DNA of 64,000 nucleotides, from contig NZ_JACSRD010000169.1 of the NCBI RefSeq assembly GCF_014879935.1, positions 97,579-161,578 on the forward strand. The letters are read 5' to 3'. The position numbers and the translations under genes are program-made. Source of the DNA: Prosthecobacter sp. GTDB lineage: Bacteria > Verrucomicrobiota > Verrucomicrobiia > Verrucomicrobiales > Verrucomicrobiaceae. Below the pieces are notes generated by a model. That model ran no database searches. It was not told the DNA's origin and saw only the letters and a program-made list of their open reading frames with translations. Below, piece after piece: positions 9,205 through 17,911 of this stretch (positions are counted from its first letter, which is position 1; the number at the start of each line of letters is the position of its first letter).

Positions 9205-10788
9205 ATGAGCATCCCGGCCAACACCCGCAGCTTTCGCATCCGCCTGGCCTTGCAGACAATTCTGGTCTCCGGGGCGCTGGTGGCGGCGTTTGGCATCGCC
9301 GCCTGGTGGTATGCCAGCCAGACGCTGGAACGCAGTGTCGATGACCGCATCATCGCTCCGGCCCAACGCGTCTGGAGCCGCATCGATCCCTACACGACCG
9401 ACGAGGAGTTCAAAACGATCGCCGATCTCGTCTTCGGCACCTCACCCGCCCACGACGCCACCAATGCCGTGCTCGTGGTGCAGGAACACACCCAGGGCGA
9501 GACCCTTTTTGCCACGCCAAACGCCCCGAAAGACCTGGATGTCTATTTCCGCGCCTGTTTTCCCACCTTGGAGGAGATCAATCGCGTCCCGCCGGAGGGA
9601 GCGCCGGGAATGCCCGGCGGCCGCCGCCGTCTCGGACGACCTCCGGGCGCGGAATTCGACGATCTCCTCGGACTGCCGCCCGCCCCGGGGCCTTCGCCAC
9701 CCGAAGGCCAAGAACTGCCTTTCCGGCCGCAAATGCCCATGGTGAGGGAGCCAACCACGTTCACCGCACGTTCGGGCGGCATCGACTGGCGTTTCGGTGC
9801 CTTCGGCAGCCCCAGCTACACGATTTTCATCGGTCTCTCGCTCACCGACTACTACGCAGAGGTGAATCGCATGGCCCGCTGGTATGCGGGTGCAGGTGCC
9901 CTGGGCCTCATGTGCGCCGGACTGGCCGCCTTGTGGACATCCAAACGCGCCATGCGCCCGCTGGAGCGCGTCGTCTCCACCGCCCAGCGCCTCACCGCCA
10001 GCGATCTGGCCGAACGCATCCATTTGAGCCAGGACGACGACCGCGAATTCGCCCAGCTCATCGACGTGCTCAACGGCATGATGGAACGCCTGCAGGCCAG
10101 CTTCCAGCAAGCCGTGCGCTTCACCGCCGATGCCTCCCACGAGCTCAAAACACCGCTCGCCATCATGCTCGCCACGTTGGATGACGCCGTGCGCCACAGC
10201 CAGCCTGGCAGCGCCGAGCATGATCACTTCGTCTCCCTCTTCGACGAGGCGAACCGGCTCAAAAAGATCACCCAGTGCCTGCTGTTGCTCTCCCAGGCCG
10301 ATGCCGGCCGCCTGCCGACCCATCCTGAAACCTACGATCTCAGCGCCGATCTCGGCCGTTTGGTCGAGGATGGCGAAATCCTCTGCGAACAGGCCGGATT
10401 GACGCTCGAAACGCAGATTCAACCCGGAATCGAGGTGCATGCCGATCGTGCGCTGCTGCGGCAGGTGTTTCAAAACCTGCTCAGCAACGCCATCAAATAC
10501 AATCGTCCCAACGGTAAAGTCACCTTGCGTCTGGCCAGGGGAGAGAACTGCGTCTTGTTCGCCCTCACCAACAATGGCCCGGCCATTCCTGCCGAAAACC
10601 AGGCCCGTCTCTTCGAGCGCTTCTTCCGCGGCGACTCCGCCCACACGCGCAAAACCGATGGCTTCGGCCTCGGCCTCAACATCGCCACCGAACTCGCCCG
10701 CGCGAATGGGGCCGAGCTCCGCCTCGTACGTTCAGACGGGGACGAGACCACCTTTGAAGTCCGGTTGAACTGTCCGCCAACGCTTTGA
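9205..10788 (+). CDS. Sensor histidine kinase (orphan)
   Basis: The product is 527 residues from ATG 9205; a GTG at 9157 in frame is less likely because the signal-anchor segment would be buried. Domains: TM1 (about 13-36), a periplasmic region with a Pro-rich stretch rich in PPG and RPP motifs, TM2 (about 229-250), HAMP, HisKA with the phospho-acceptor His312 in SHELKTPL, and HATPase_c with N-box NLLSNAIKYN and G-box DGFGLGLNIA. It autophosphorylates and passes phosphate to a response regulator. No regulator gene is next to it, which is unusual because the two are normally paired. It is divergent from the ECF sigma gene. Confidence 0.92.
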   Translation: MSIPANTRSFRIRLALQTILVSGALVAAFGIAAWWYASQTLERSVDDRIIAPAQRVWSRIDPYTTDEEFKTIADLVFGTSPAHDATNAVLVVQEHTQGETLFATPNAPKDLDVYFRACFPTLEEINRVPPEGAPGMPGGRRRLGRPPGAEFDDLLGLPPAPGPSPPEGQELPFRPQMPMVREPTTFTARSGGIDWRFGAFGSPSYTIFIGLSLTDYYAEVNRMARWYAGAGALGLMCAGLAALWTSKRAMRPLERVVSTAQRLTASDLAERIHLSQDDDREFAQLIDVLNGMMERLQASFQQAVRFTADASHELKTPLAIMLATLDDAVRHSQPGSAEHDHFVSLFDEANRLKKITQCLLLLSQADAGRLPTHPETYDLSADLGRLVEDGEILCEQAGLTLETQIQPGIEVHADRALLRQVFQNLLSNAIKYNRPNGKVTLRLARGENCVLFALTNNGPAIPAENQARLFERFFRGDSAHTRKTDGFGLGLNIATELARANGAELRLVRSDGDETTFEVRLNCPPTL

Positions 10789-10844
10789 TCCGCGTTCAAG
10801 TTGCCAGCTTGACGCTGGAACGTTGTTTCTCGTAGCCTCTGGCC

Positions 10845-11288
10845 ATGAACGCCGAGTCCCCCTTCCCCAACGCTCCTCCGCCGTTGCCACCAAAAAAGAC
10901 TGGAGCTGCAAAATGGGTCCTTGTCGGCTGTGGCGGCTGTTTGGGACTGATCGTCCTCGGCGCCGTGCTGAGTGCCGTTATTTTCTTCTTCGCCACCGGC
11001 ATCATCCGGGAGACGGACGTCTACAGCCATGCCTTCAAGCGCGTGCAGGAGTCTGCTGAGGTCAAGGAAGCCCTGGGGACACCCATCAAAGCGGGCTGGA
11101 CCTTCTCAGGCTCCGTGAACTACAACAACGGCGCCGGCTCGGCCGATTTCACGCTGCCCGTCACCGGCCCGAAGGGCGAAGGAACTCTGAATGTGAAGGC
11201 AAACAAGGCTTCCGGGAGCCCGTGGAAGTATGAGGTCCTGGAAGTTCAGCTCCCCGGCGACAGGAAAGTGGACCTGCGTGAGCCATAA
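10845..11288 (+). CDS. Coa1-like membrane protein
   Basis: 147 residues: a Pro-rich N-terminus (PPPLPPKK), one transmembrane helix (about 24-50, with VGCGGCLGLIVLG) and a soluble domain. The pattern ALGTPIKAGWTFSGSVN, then G-S-A-D-F-T-L-P-V-T-G-P-K-G-E-G-T-L, resembles the cytochrome oxidase assembly factor Coa1 family, which in bacteria is of unknown function. It stands between a histidine kinase and rpsA, 56 bases after the former. Confidence 0.7.
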   Translation: MNAESPFPNAPPPLPPKKTGAAKWVLVGCGGCLGLIVLGAVLSAVIFFFATGIIRETDVYSHAFKRVQESAEVKEALGTPIKAGWTFSGSVNYNNGAGSADFTLPVTGPKGEGTLNVKANKASGSPWKYEVLEVQLPGDRKVDLREP

Positions 11289-11483
11289 CGGGCAGAAAAT
11301 CGCCCCGGGGCGGCCCCTTGATTCCGTCCATCTTCCTCCTTGCCAAAGGGCGATTCTCCCCGACTATCCCGGCCCTCTTGTCCGGGTGCCCTCTGGTGCC
11401 GCAGGACGAAAGCCCGCCGTGCGCCTCCGGAGCGGAAGTGCCCGTGCGGTTTTTACCCCAACGCTCCCAACCCGTTAAGTTAA

Positions 11484-13163
11484 ATGAACGCATCCGCTAC
11501 GCTCGCCGACCTGATCGCAGGTTCTTTCCGCGAGCTCTCCGAAGGATCCATTGTCAAAGGCAAGATCCTCGAAATCAAACCGCAGGTCGTCCTCGTGGAC
11601 ATCGGCTACAAGTCCGAAGGGGCCATCCCCTCCAACGAGTTCGAAGATGAAGACATTCAGGTCGGCGACGAAGTCGAAGTCCTCCTCGAACGTCTCGAAA
11701 ACGACGAAGGCATGGTCGTGCTCTCCAAGGAGAAGGCCGCCCATCGTCAGAACTGGGAGAAAATCTACGCCGTGTTCAAGGACGGCGGCCTCGTCAAGGG
11801 CAAGGTCAAGAGCGTCGTCAAAGGCGGCCTCATGGTCAATGTCGGCGTCGAAGCCTTCCTCCCCGGCAGCCAGATCGACATCATTCCGCCGAAGGATCTC
11901 AACGAGTACGTCGGCAAGGTGTTCGAGTTCAAGATCGTCAAGATCAACGACGAGCGCAAAAACATCGTCCTCTCCCGCCGCGAAGTCATCGAGGCCGAGC
12001 GTGCCGAGCAGCGCCAGAAGTTCCTCGAAGGCGTCACTCCCGGCGACAAGGTCATCGGCATCGTCAAGAACATCACCGACTTCGGTGCGTTCGTCGATCT
12101 CAACGGCATGGACGGCCTCCTCCACATCACCGACATGTCCTGGGGCCGCCTCAACCATCCTTCCGAGATGCTCGGCATCGGTCAGAAGATCGAAGTCCAG
12201 ATCCTCGAGGTCAACCGCGAGAAGGAGCGTGTCTCCCTCGGCCTCAAGCAGCTTCAGAACAACCCGTGGGAAAACATCGAAGGCCGCTATCCTGTCGGTC
12301 ACAAGGTGCGCGGCAAGGTCACGAAGCTCGTCGCTTACGGTGCGTTCGTGGAAGTGGAAGAAGGCGTCGAAGGCCTCATCCACGTCTCCGAGCTCTCCTG
12401 GACGAAGCGCATCGCCCGTCCGTCCGATGTTCTCACCGTCGGCCAGGTCATCGACGCCGTCGTTCTTGGCATCAACAAGGACGAGCGCAAGATCAGCCTC
12501 GGCGTGCGTCAGCTCGAGCCGAATCCGTGGGACGACATCGACGTCCGTTACCCGATCGGCACGCAGCTCAAGCGTCCGGTGCGCAACCTCACCGCTTACG
12601 GCGCCTTTGTGGAGCTGGAAGAAGGCATCGATGGCATGATCCACGTGTCCGACCTCAGCTGGACCCGCAAGATCAACCATCCGTCCGAACTGCTCAAGAA
12701 GGGCCAGGAAGTGGACGCCGTCGTTCTCGGCATCGACAAGGCCAACCAGCGCATCAGCCTGGGCATGAAGCAGCTCGACACCGATCCGTGGTCCATCATC
12801 GACACCCGCTTCAAGGTGGGCGACATCGTCAAGGGCCGCGTCGCGAAGATCGCCAGCTTCGGCGCCTTTGTGGAGCTCGAAGACGACATCGACGGCCTCG
12901 TGCACATCTCGCAGATCAGCGAGGAGCGCATCGAGAAGGTCAAGGACAAGCTCAATGTGGGCGACGAAGTCGAAGCCCGCGTCATCAAGGTGGACAAGGT
13001 GGAGCGCCGCATCGGCCTCTCCATCAAGGCCATGGCTTACAGCGACGCCGAGATCCAGAAGGAAAGCGCCGCTTTCGAAGCCCTCCGCCCCAGCACCGAC
13101 CTCGTCGGCCTGGAGCAGGCCTTCAAGTTCGCCACCGAAGAATGGCGTCCGGGCGGTCAGTAA
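11484..13163 (+). CDS. rpsA: 30S ribosomal protein S1
   Basis: 559 residues, the usual length for six-domain S1. Six S1 (OB-fold) repeats can be read: [72 protein letters not shown] and [18 protein letters not shown]1 binds mRNA on the 30S subunit and helps start translation, which matters in a genome where few genes show a clear Shine-Dalgarno. The 195 bases before it hold GC-rich inverted segments and no gene. A terminator follows 37 bases after the stop. The antisense strand has a long open frame that is a codon-bias shadow. Confidence 0.97.
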   Translation: MNASATLADLIAGSFRELSEGSIVKGKILEIKPQVVLVDIGYKSEGAIPSNEFEDEDIQVGDEVEVLLERLENDEGMVVLSKEKAAHRQNWEKIYAVFKDGGLVKGKVKSVVKGGLMVNVGVEAFLPGSQIDIIPPKDLNEYVGKVFEFKIVKINDERKNIVLSRREVIEAERAEQRQKFLEGVTPGDKVIGIVKNITDFGAFVDLNGMDGLLHITDMSWGRLNHPSEMLGIGQKIEVQILEVNREKERVSLGLKQLQNNPWENIEGRYPVGHKVRGKVTKLVAYGAFVEVEEGVEGLIHVSELSWTKRIARPSDVLTVGQVIDAVVLGINKDERKISLGVRQLEPNPWDDIDVRYPIGTQLKRPVRNLTAYGAFVELEEGIDGMIHVSDLSWTRKINHPSELLKKGQEVDAVVLGIDKANQRISLGMKQLDTDPWSIIDTRFKVGDIVKGRVAKIASFGAFVELEDDIDGLVHISQISEERIEKVKDKLNVGDEVEARVIKVDKVERRIGLSIKAMAYSDAEIQKESAAFEALRPSTDLVGLEQAFKFATEEWRPGGQ

Positions 13164-13200
13164 TCCGCGATCCACGACTCACATCACGATCAACCCACGA

Positions 13201-13230
13201 AGGGACGCCGCGAGGCGTCCCTTCTTTTTT
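13201..13230 (+). terminator. Rho-independent terminator of rpsA
   Basis: A perfect 9-bp stem AGGGACGCC / GGCGTCCCT with a GCGA tetraloop (GNRA type) is followed by TCTTTTTT. Confidence 0.93.
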
Positions 13231-13337
13231 CTTCCCGCGTTTGAGCGGCAATTGGCGGACAAGGTAAACCATCCCTCAGACGGCTTTGAAGCCTCATTCA
13301 CCTGCCGGAAACACGCCTGACTCTAGCTTTCCGGCCG

Positions 13338-13916
13338 ATGGAAGAAGAGCAGGAGCTGGACATCCCCGATTCACTGGCCGACACGCCGGAGGCCGCCTGC
13401 ACGCGGCAGTTGCAGACCCGTCGGCAGTGGATTCGGCGGCTGGGATTGTGGAGCACCGTCGGCATGGCGGGCGCCGCCGCCTGGTATTGGACCTCACCAC
13501 CCGTCGCGCCGCTCTACTTCAACGGCATCCACGCCTTCGCCCACGTCAGCCATCCAGAGGTCGTGCACCGCATCGTCGCAGCAGCCAATCAGATCGTGGA
13601 CAAGCCCTACAAGTGGGGCGGCGGGCACCAGGTGCTCTTCGATAACGGCTTTGACTGCTCCGGCTCCATCTCGCACGTGCTTTATCGTTCCGGCCTGCTC
13701 CAGCACGCCTCCACCTCCGCTGCCTTTCTGCGTTATGGGCTCCCGGGACCGGGAAACTACGTCACCATTTATGTGAACCCCGGCCACCACGTGTTCATGG
13801 AGGTCTGCGGCCTGCGTTTTGACACCTCCGGCCAGCGTGCGGGTGAAGGCCCCCGCTGGCGCGTGCCCGGCCGCGACAAACAGGGATTCCACCCCCGCCA
13901 CCCGGCCTGGCTCTGA
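13338..13916 (+). CDS. NlpC/P60-like membrane-anchored peptidase
   Basis: 192 residues with a single N-terminal transmembrane helix (about 36-52). The rest resembles the NlpC/P60 cysteine peptidase fold, which cuts peptidoglycan stem peptides: DKPYKWGGG, then Cys107 in FDCSGSI as the likely nucleophile and His150 or His151 in PGHHVFMEV as the base. The domain is short and the match is motif-level. The next gene, on the same strand 61 bases later, is a beta-lactamase-like lipoprotein, so the two may act together on the cell wall. Confidence 0.75.
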   Translation: MEEEQELDIPDSLADTPEAACTRQLQTRRQWIRRLGLWSTVGMAGAAAWYWTSPPVAPLYFNGIHAFAHVSHPEVVHRIVAAANQIVDKPYKWGGGHQVLFDNGFDCSGSISHVLYRSGLLQHASTSAAFLRYGLPGPGNYVTIYVNPGHHVFMEVCGLRFDTSGQRAGEGPRWRVPGRDKQGFHPRHPAWL

Positions 13917-13977
13917 AGGCCGAACAGACCCCCCGAGGCACAATCTTCTCACATTTTCCGGGTGGCAACGGCACGGC

Positions 13978-14862
13978 ATGCGCTCATTTTCCGGCACGAT
14001 GTTCGAAGCTGAGCCTTCATCGCCGGAAGAAACACGCCGCACGTGGTTGCGTCGTGCGATCGGTGCTTTGCCTCTCGCTTTCACAGGCTGCGCGGCTTCC
14101 ACGACCTCGATGCTCGGCTTTAGCGCACGCAAAACGCGGGCGCAGTGGGAGTATCACAATCGCTTCCTCGCCTCCGGAGCCCGTTTGCGCTTCCGGCCGC
14201 ACGCTGCGCATGGCCGGCCATGGACTTCCGGCATGGAGGCCGTGTATCGTTCGCATCGCCGTGATCCGCGTGTGGGTTACGCCGTGAAGAACCTCGCCAC
14301 CGGCCGTTACCTCGCCGAATTCCAGGCCGACAAAACCTTCTTCGGCTGCTCCATGCCGAAACCCGCCGTCTCGGCCGTGCTGCTGGAGAAGCGCCAGGGC
14401 AACCTCACCCGCGAGGAGTTCCAGAACGTTGTTTACGCCTGTGACCGCAGCATCAACGCGGCCTGGTTCTACCTCATGGCCCGCCTCAACTCGGCGGATG
14501 AGCAGTACTTTGAGCGGAAGTACAACCTCCCTGATGTGCAGATCCTCCAGAACTGGCAGTCACCGCGGTTCTACGCCGAGTTCTACGAGCGCTGCGTGAA
14601 CTACCGCCTCGACCACGGCTGCGAGTTGCTGCTGGAAGCCATGCGTCGCGATCAATACGGCCTCGGCCGCTGGGTCATGCCCGCCAGCATCACCTACATC
14701 GGCGGCAAGACCGGCAATTACGGTGAATGGGATCACGAATCGCTGTTCTTCTACCATCGCGGCACGCCCTACGCGATCGTGCTCTACACGCGTGGCAACT
14801 TCGCCCCGGGAAACCAGCTCGGCTGCATGATGGGCGGCCTGTTTCGCGACTATTGCGCGTGA
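13978..14862 (+). CDS. Beta-lactamase-like serine hydrolase, lipoprotein
   Basis: 294 residues from ATG 13978 (ATG 13999 is also possible). The N-terminus has RRTWLRR before a hydrophobic stretch and a lipobox ending FTGC (Cys38), a possible Tat lipoprotein signal. All three penicillin-binding motifs are present in order: SxxK as S125-M-P-K128, SxN as S158-I-N160 and KTG as K244-T-G246. This supports a class-A beta-lactamase or D,D-peptidase-type serine hydrolase. The class-A Glu166 region is not clear, so a peptidoglycan role is as likely as antibiotic hydrolysis. Confidence 0.75.
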   Translation: MRSFSGTMFEAEPSSPEETRRTWLRRAIGALPLAFTGCAASTTSMLGFSARKTRAQWEYHNRFLASGARLRFRPHAAHGRPWTSGMEAVYRSHRRDPRVGYAVKNLATGRYLAEFQADKTFFGCSMPKPAVSAVLLEKRQGNLTREEFQNVVYACDRSINAAWFYLMARLNSADEQYFERKYNLPDVQILQNWQSPRFYAEFYERCVNYRLDHGCELLLEAMRRDQYGLGRWVMPASITYIGGKTGNYGEWDHESLFFYHRGTPYAIVLYTRGNFAPGNQLGCMMGGLFRDYCA

Positions 14863-14871
14863 GCTGACACC

Positions 14872-15159
14872 TCAGTCGTCCTTTTTCGGCAGCACCTCGA
14901 ATTCGATCTCACGAACTTCATGCGAGACCTGCGTCACCGGCACATCTTCCACATGCCACGCCGGTTTCGGCCCTGCAGGTGCCAGTTTGCGTCGAACCGC
15001 ATAAAACAAGGCCGCTCCTGCTGACAAGGCGAGTCCAACCACCGCCACCGCCGCGCCCACCATCAACAACAGGGCGATGATGCCCACCGCCACAACCGCG
15101 AACAAACCCACCATCAGCACGGCTGGCAGCCCGCGGATTTCAAACGTCCTCGATTTCAT
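14872..15159 (-). CDS. Small membrane protein of unknown function
   Basis: 95 residues with two adjacent hydrophobic segments (about 11-33 and 36-53) and a charged, acidic tail ending IEFEVLPKKDD. I do not recognise the family. It is convergent with the beta-lactamase-like gene (9-base gap) and divergent from the CHAT-like gene. Confidence 0.6.
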   Translation of the reverse strand: MKSRTFEIRGLPAVLMVGLFAVVAVGIIALLLMVGAAVAVVGLALSAGAALFYAVRRKLAPAGPKPAWHVEDVPVTQVSHEVREIEFEVLPKKDD

Positions 15160-15257
15160 GGCAACAACATGCGGTCCTTCGCATACGACACAACCGCGAT
15201 CTCGGACGCCGCTTCAACCGGCTTGCCAGTCCCGGCACAGGATGAAAGGGTTGGGCC

Positions 15258-15860
15258 ATGAACAACGGTCACGGCATTTTCTGTCTGGAGGGCGACTGGA
15301 GGAATGACTTCAACCGCACCTCGTCGGTGAAACCGGTGCTGAAGCTGCTCGCCCAGGCGCAGAACCGCCCGATCCCCTTTGTGCATCGCGATGTCGGCAC
15401 GCGCGAGGAACTGGAATACTACTGCCGTCGCTGGACGCGCAAAGGCTCCGCGCATTATCCGATGCTTTACCTCGCCTTCCACGGCACACCCGGAGGCATC
15501 CATGTCGGCGACCGCAGGCAGAAAGCACGCAGCAAAGTCACGCTCGATGATCTGGCCACCATCCTTGGCACGAATCTCAACCGGCGTGTGATTCACCTGG
15601 GCTCATGCAGCACGCTGAACACCAGCCGCCGCAGCCTCCAGGCCTTCCTGCAGAAGACCGGTGCCAATGCCATCAGCGGCTTCAAGATGGAGGTGGACTG
15701 GCTGCTGTCCTCCTGTTTCGAAGTGCTGCTGTTCTCCGAGTTGCTGCGCAACAACCTCACACTTCAAGGTGTGCGACAGGTCGAAGAAGGCCTGCGGCAG
15801 GAATACGGTGCGCTCTGCCGCAAGCTCGATTTCCAAATGGTCATTCGGGAGAGGCCGTGA
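15258..15860 (+). CDS. CHAT/caspase-like protein (DUF6642-like)
   Basis: 200 residues, no signal peptide. A caspase-hemoglobinase-type dyad can be read: His75-Gly76 in MLYLAFHGTPGG, then Cys117 in VIHLGSCSTL. After the cysteine, GANAISGFKMEVDW and the helix FEVLLFSELL follow the layout of CHAT domains (A-C-x-T, then G-A-x-x-V-I/A-x-x-W-x-V-D). It is about the size of a bare protease domain. It may be a cysteine protease or only share the fold; I recall such proteins as DUF6642 but cannot confirm the number. It has no co-directional partner nearby. Confidence 0.6.
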   Translation: MNNGHGIFCLEGDWRNDFNRTSSVKPVLKLLAQAQNRPIPFVHRDVGTREELEYYCRRWTRKGSAHYPMLYLAFHGTPGGIHVGDRRQKARSKVTLDDLATILGTNLNRRVIHLGSCSTLNTSRRSLQAFLQKTGANAISGFKMEVDWLLSSCFEVLLFSELLRNNLTLQGVRQVEEGLRQEYGALCRKLDFQMVIRERP

Positions 15861-15943
15861 CACGCGGCTGCCAGCAACAGCGTCGGCCATCCCCGGAATT
15901 AGAACGTTATCGTCCCATGCCGCAATCACGCGACCGTTTCACG

Positions 15944-16321
15944 TCAGGCATTGTATTTGATCACGGTTATCTGTGCAGCGTCTTCAAGGATGGTATCGAG
16001 CTCCTTTTCGGTGGGCGTCTCCTTCGAGATAAAACCGGTGGCCCGGCCATTTTTCATCTGGGTGACCTTTAGGCTCCACCAACCCAATTCTGATCCTCCT
16101 CCTGGATTGGGGAGCATTGGCGTCATCGTCAGCAACTGCCGCACCGTCGTTCCGCGTGGCAAATGATGCGTGCCGGGATTTCTAAACCCTTTGCCCAAAG
16201 TCACAGAGATCGTGTTCTCTGCAGCCTTCCCATAAACTCCTTCAGGCCGTGGAAGATTCGAATCGAACATGTAACAGCCCGACACAAAGGCAGTGAGGAT
16301 CACCAATAGTCTCAAGTTCAT
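15944..16321 (-). CDS. Small lipoprotein of unknown function
   Basis: 125 residues. The signal peptide MNLRLLVILTAFVSGC ends in a lipobox with Cys16. The mature part contains GTHHLPRGTTVRQLL, which resembles the start of ubiquitin-like/SLBB proteins, and an acidic C-terminal helix. I cannot name a family. GC content is lower than in the neighbours. Confidence 0.6.
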   Translation of the reverse strand: MNLRLLVILTAFVSGCYMFDSNLPRPEGVYGKAAENTISVTLGKGFRNPGTHHLPRGTTVRQLLTMTPMLPNPGGGSELGWWSLKVTQMKNGRATGFISKETPTEKELDTILEDAAQITVIKYNA

Positions 16322-16386
16322 GAGCCAGATCTATCAACAGTGATCCAGACTGCCAATCTCGATGTTTGATCTGTCTTGGAGAAGGC

Positions 16387-17865
16387 TCACTTCATCACCA
16401 CGCCCGCTTCACCGGTCTCCCAGCCGAGTCCTCCAGCCCTCACAGCCACTGCCGCGGCGTTTTCAGGCCACTCCGTGCTGAGCTGGTCTTTGAAGAATGA
16501 CTTCCACGTCACCCACTTGCCATTGATCAGCGCCTGCACCACCCACCAGCGTGTCGCACTCATCCAGCGCACATCGCTGTGCTGCCAGGCCACGGTCAGC
16601 TTGCCTCCCGGCATGATTTTGCCGACAACCGGCGCTGGGAGCGGTGTCTGGCTGAGCCACGGAGAGGCTGGCGGGATCGCATGCGTGGTGTAAGCCCGCT
16701 GCTTCGTGTAAGTGCCGATCTTGCCCAGGTCCTTGTGCAACGCCCCGAAGTTCCAGTGGAAGTGCCCCGGCGTCATTTTCAGCCCGCGTTCACGCAGCAC
16801 GCTCATCTGATGCAGGATTTCGCCCGCGTTGCGATCATCGCCGATCTTCGAGGTGTTCATGCCCGGCCAGATGTGGCGGCCCTGCGTGTTCTGCTCCAGC
16901 CACCAGTCGTAGTAGGTGATGAATCCGAGCTTCGGGCGGTTGATCGTCCAGTAGAGCTGCGGCGTGAAGTAATCCACCCAGCCGTTCTGCAGCCACTTTT
17001 TCGAATCCGCGCCCAGATCCTCATAAGGGTCGAGCCCGCCACCCGTGCCTTCCGGATAATTTGGCCGCCACAACCCAAACGGGCTGATGCCGAACTTCAC
17101 ATGCCGTTTGATGCCTTTGATGCCCTCGTAGATCGCCTGCACCGTTTCATCCACGTTCTGCCTGCGCCACGCGGTCAGCTCCAGCGTGCCTCCTGCGGCT
17201 TTGTAGCGCGCAAAGGTCTCGCTGTCAGGGAACTCGATCTTCTGCTTCTTCGCGTCGGTGATGGGATACGGATAAAAATAATCGTCGATGTGGATGCCAT
17301 CCACGTCGTAGCGCCGCGTCACATCCAGCATCACCGCCACCGCCTGCTGCCGCACCTCCGGCACGCCGGGGTCCATCCACCAGTCGATGCTGTACTTCAT
17401 CGTCCATTCCGGATGTCTGCGGCGGATGTGATCCGCGCTCGGCGCATGCTTCTCTCCTGCCAGCGCCCGGTAGGGGTTGAACCACGCGTGCAGCTCCATG
17501 CCGCGCTTGTGCGCCTCCGTCACCGCAAACTCCAGCGGGTCCCACATCGGCGATGGTGCCACGCCCATCTGCCCGGTCAAAAACGGCGACCACGGTTCGA
17601 TCTGCGAGGCATACATCGCATCGCCCGCCGGCCTCACTTGGAAAATGAGCGCGTTCAATCCCAAGTTCGCCGCCGATTCGATCAGCGTGAGCAATTGCTG
17701 CTGCTGCTTCGCCACCGGCAGCCCCGGCTCCGAGGGCCAGTTGATGTTCCGCACCGTCGCGATCCATGATCCACGCAGCTCACGCGCCGGCGGCGGCACA
17801 GCGGCGTTCTGTGCGGAAACCGCGGCGGTCAAGGAGGCAAGGAGAAGCAGGATTCGCGTGAGCAT
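16387..17865 (-). CDS. Family 10-like glycoside hydrolase (GHL10, DUF187)
   Basis: 492 residues from ATG 17865, which places the signal peptide MLTRILLLLASLTAAVSAQ first. The catalytic-type domain shows ARELRGSWIATVRNINWPS, QVRPAGDAMYAS, WFNPYRAL, DGIHIDDYFYPYPI and VDYFTPQLYW, all typical of DUF187/GHL10 proteins, a TIM-barrel family related to glycoside hydrolases. It probably cuts an extracellular or periplasmic polysaccharide; the substrate cannot be read from sequence. It is convergent with nothing and lies downstream of the Fic gene on the same strand. Confidence 0.88.
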   Translation of the reverse strand: MLTRILLLLASLTAAVSAQNAAVPPPARELRGSWIATVRNINWPSEPGLPVAKQQQQLLTLIESAANLGLNALIFQVRPAGDAMYASQIEPWSPFLTGQMGVAPSPMWDPLEFAVTEAHKRGMELHAWFNPYRALAGEKHAPSADHIRRRHPEWTMKYSIDWWMDPGVPEVRQQAVAVMLDVTRRYDVDGIHIDDYFYPYPITDAKKQKIEFPDSETFARYKAAGGTLELTAWRRQNVDETVQAIYEGIKGIKRHVKFGISPFGLWRPNYPEGTGGGLDPYEDLGADSKKWLQNGWVDYFTPQLYWTINRPKLGFITYYDWWLEQNTQGRHIWPGMNTSKIGDDRNAGEILHQMSVLRERGLKMTPGHFHWNFGALHKDLGKIGTYTKQRAYTTHAIPPASPWLSQTPLPAPVVGKIMPGGKLTVAWQHSDVRWMSATRWWVVQALINGKWVTWKSFFKDQLSTEWPENAAAVAVRAGGLGWETGEAGVVMK

Positions 17866-17911
17866 TGCTCCCCCAACTAAGTTCCCTGCCTCCCGACTGC
17901 AAGCCGCACGG

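Noticed and set aside
11475..13175. A 566-residue open frame antisense to rpsA
   Set aside because: Its residues are dominated by Asp, Leu, Val and Glu as expected from reversing codon-biased GC-rich coding sequence. rpsA on the other strand is certain.
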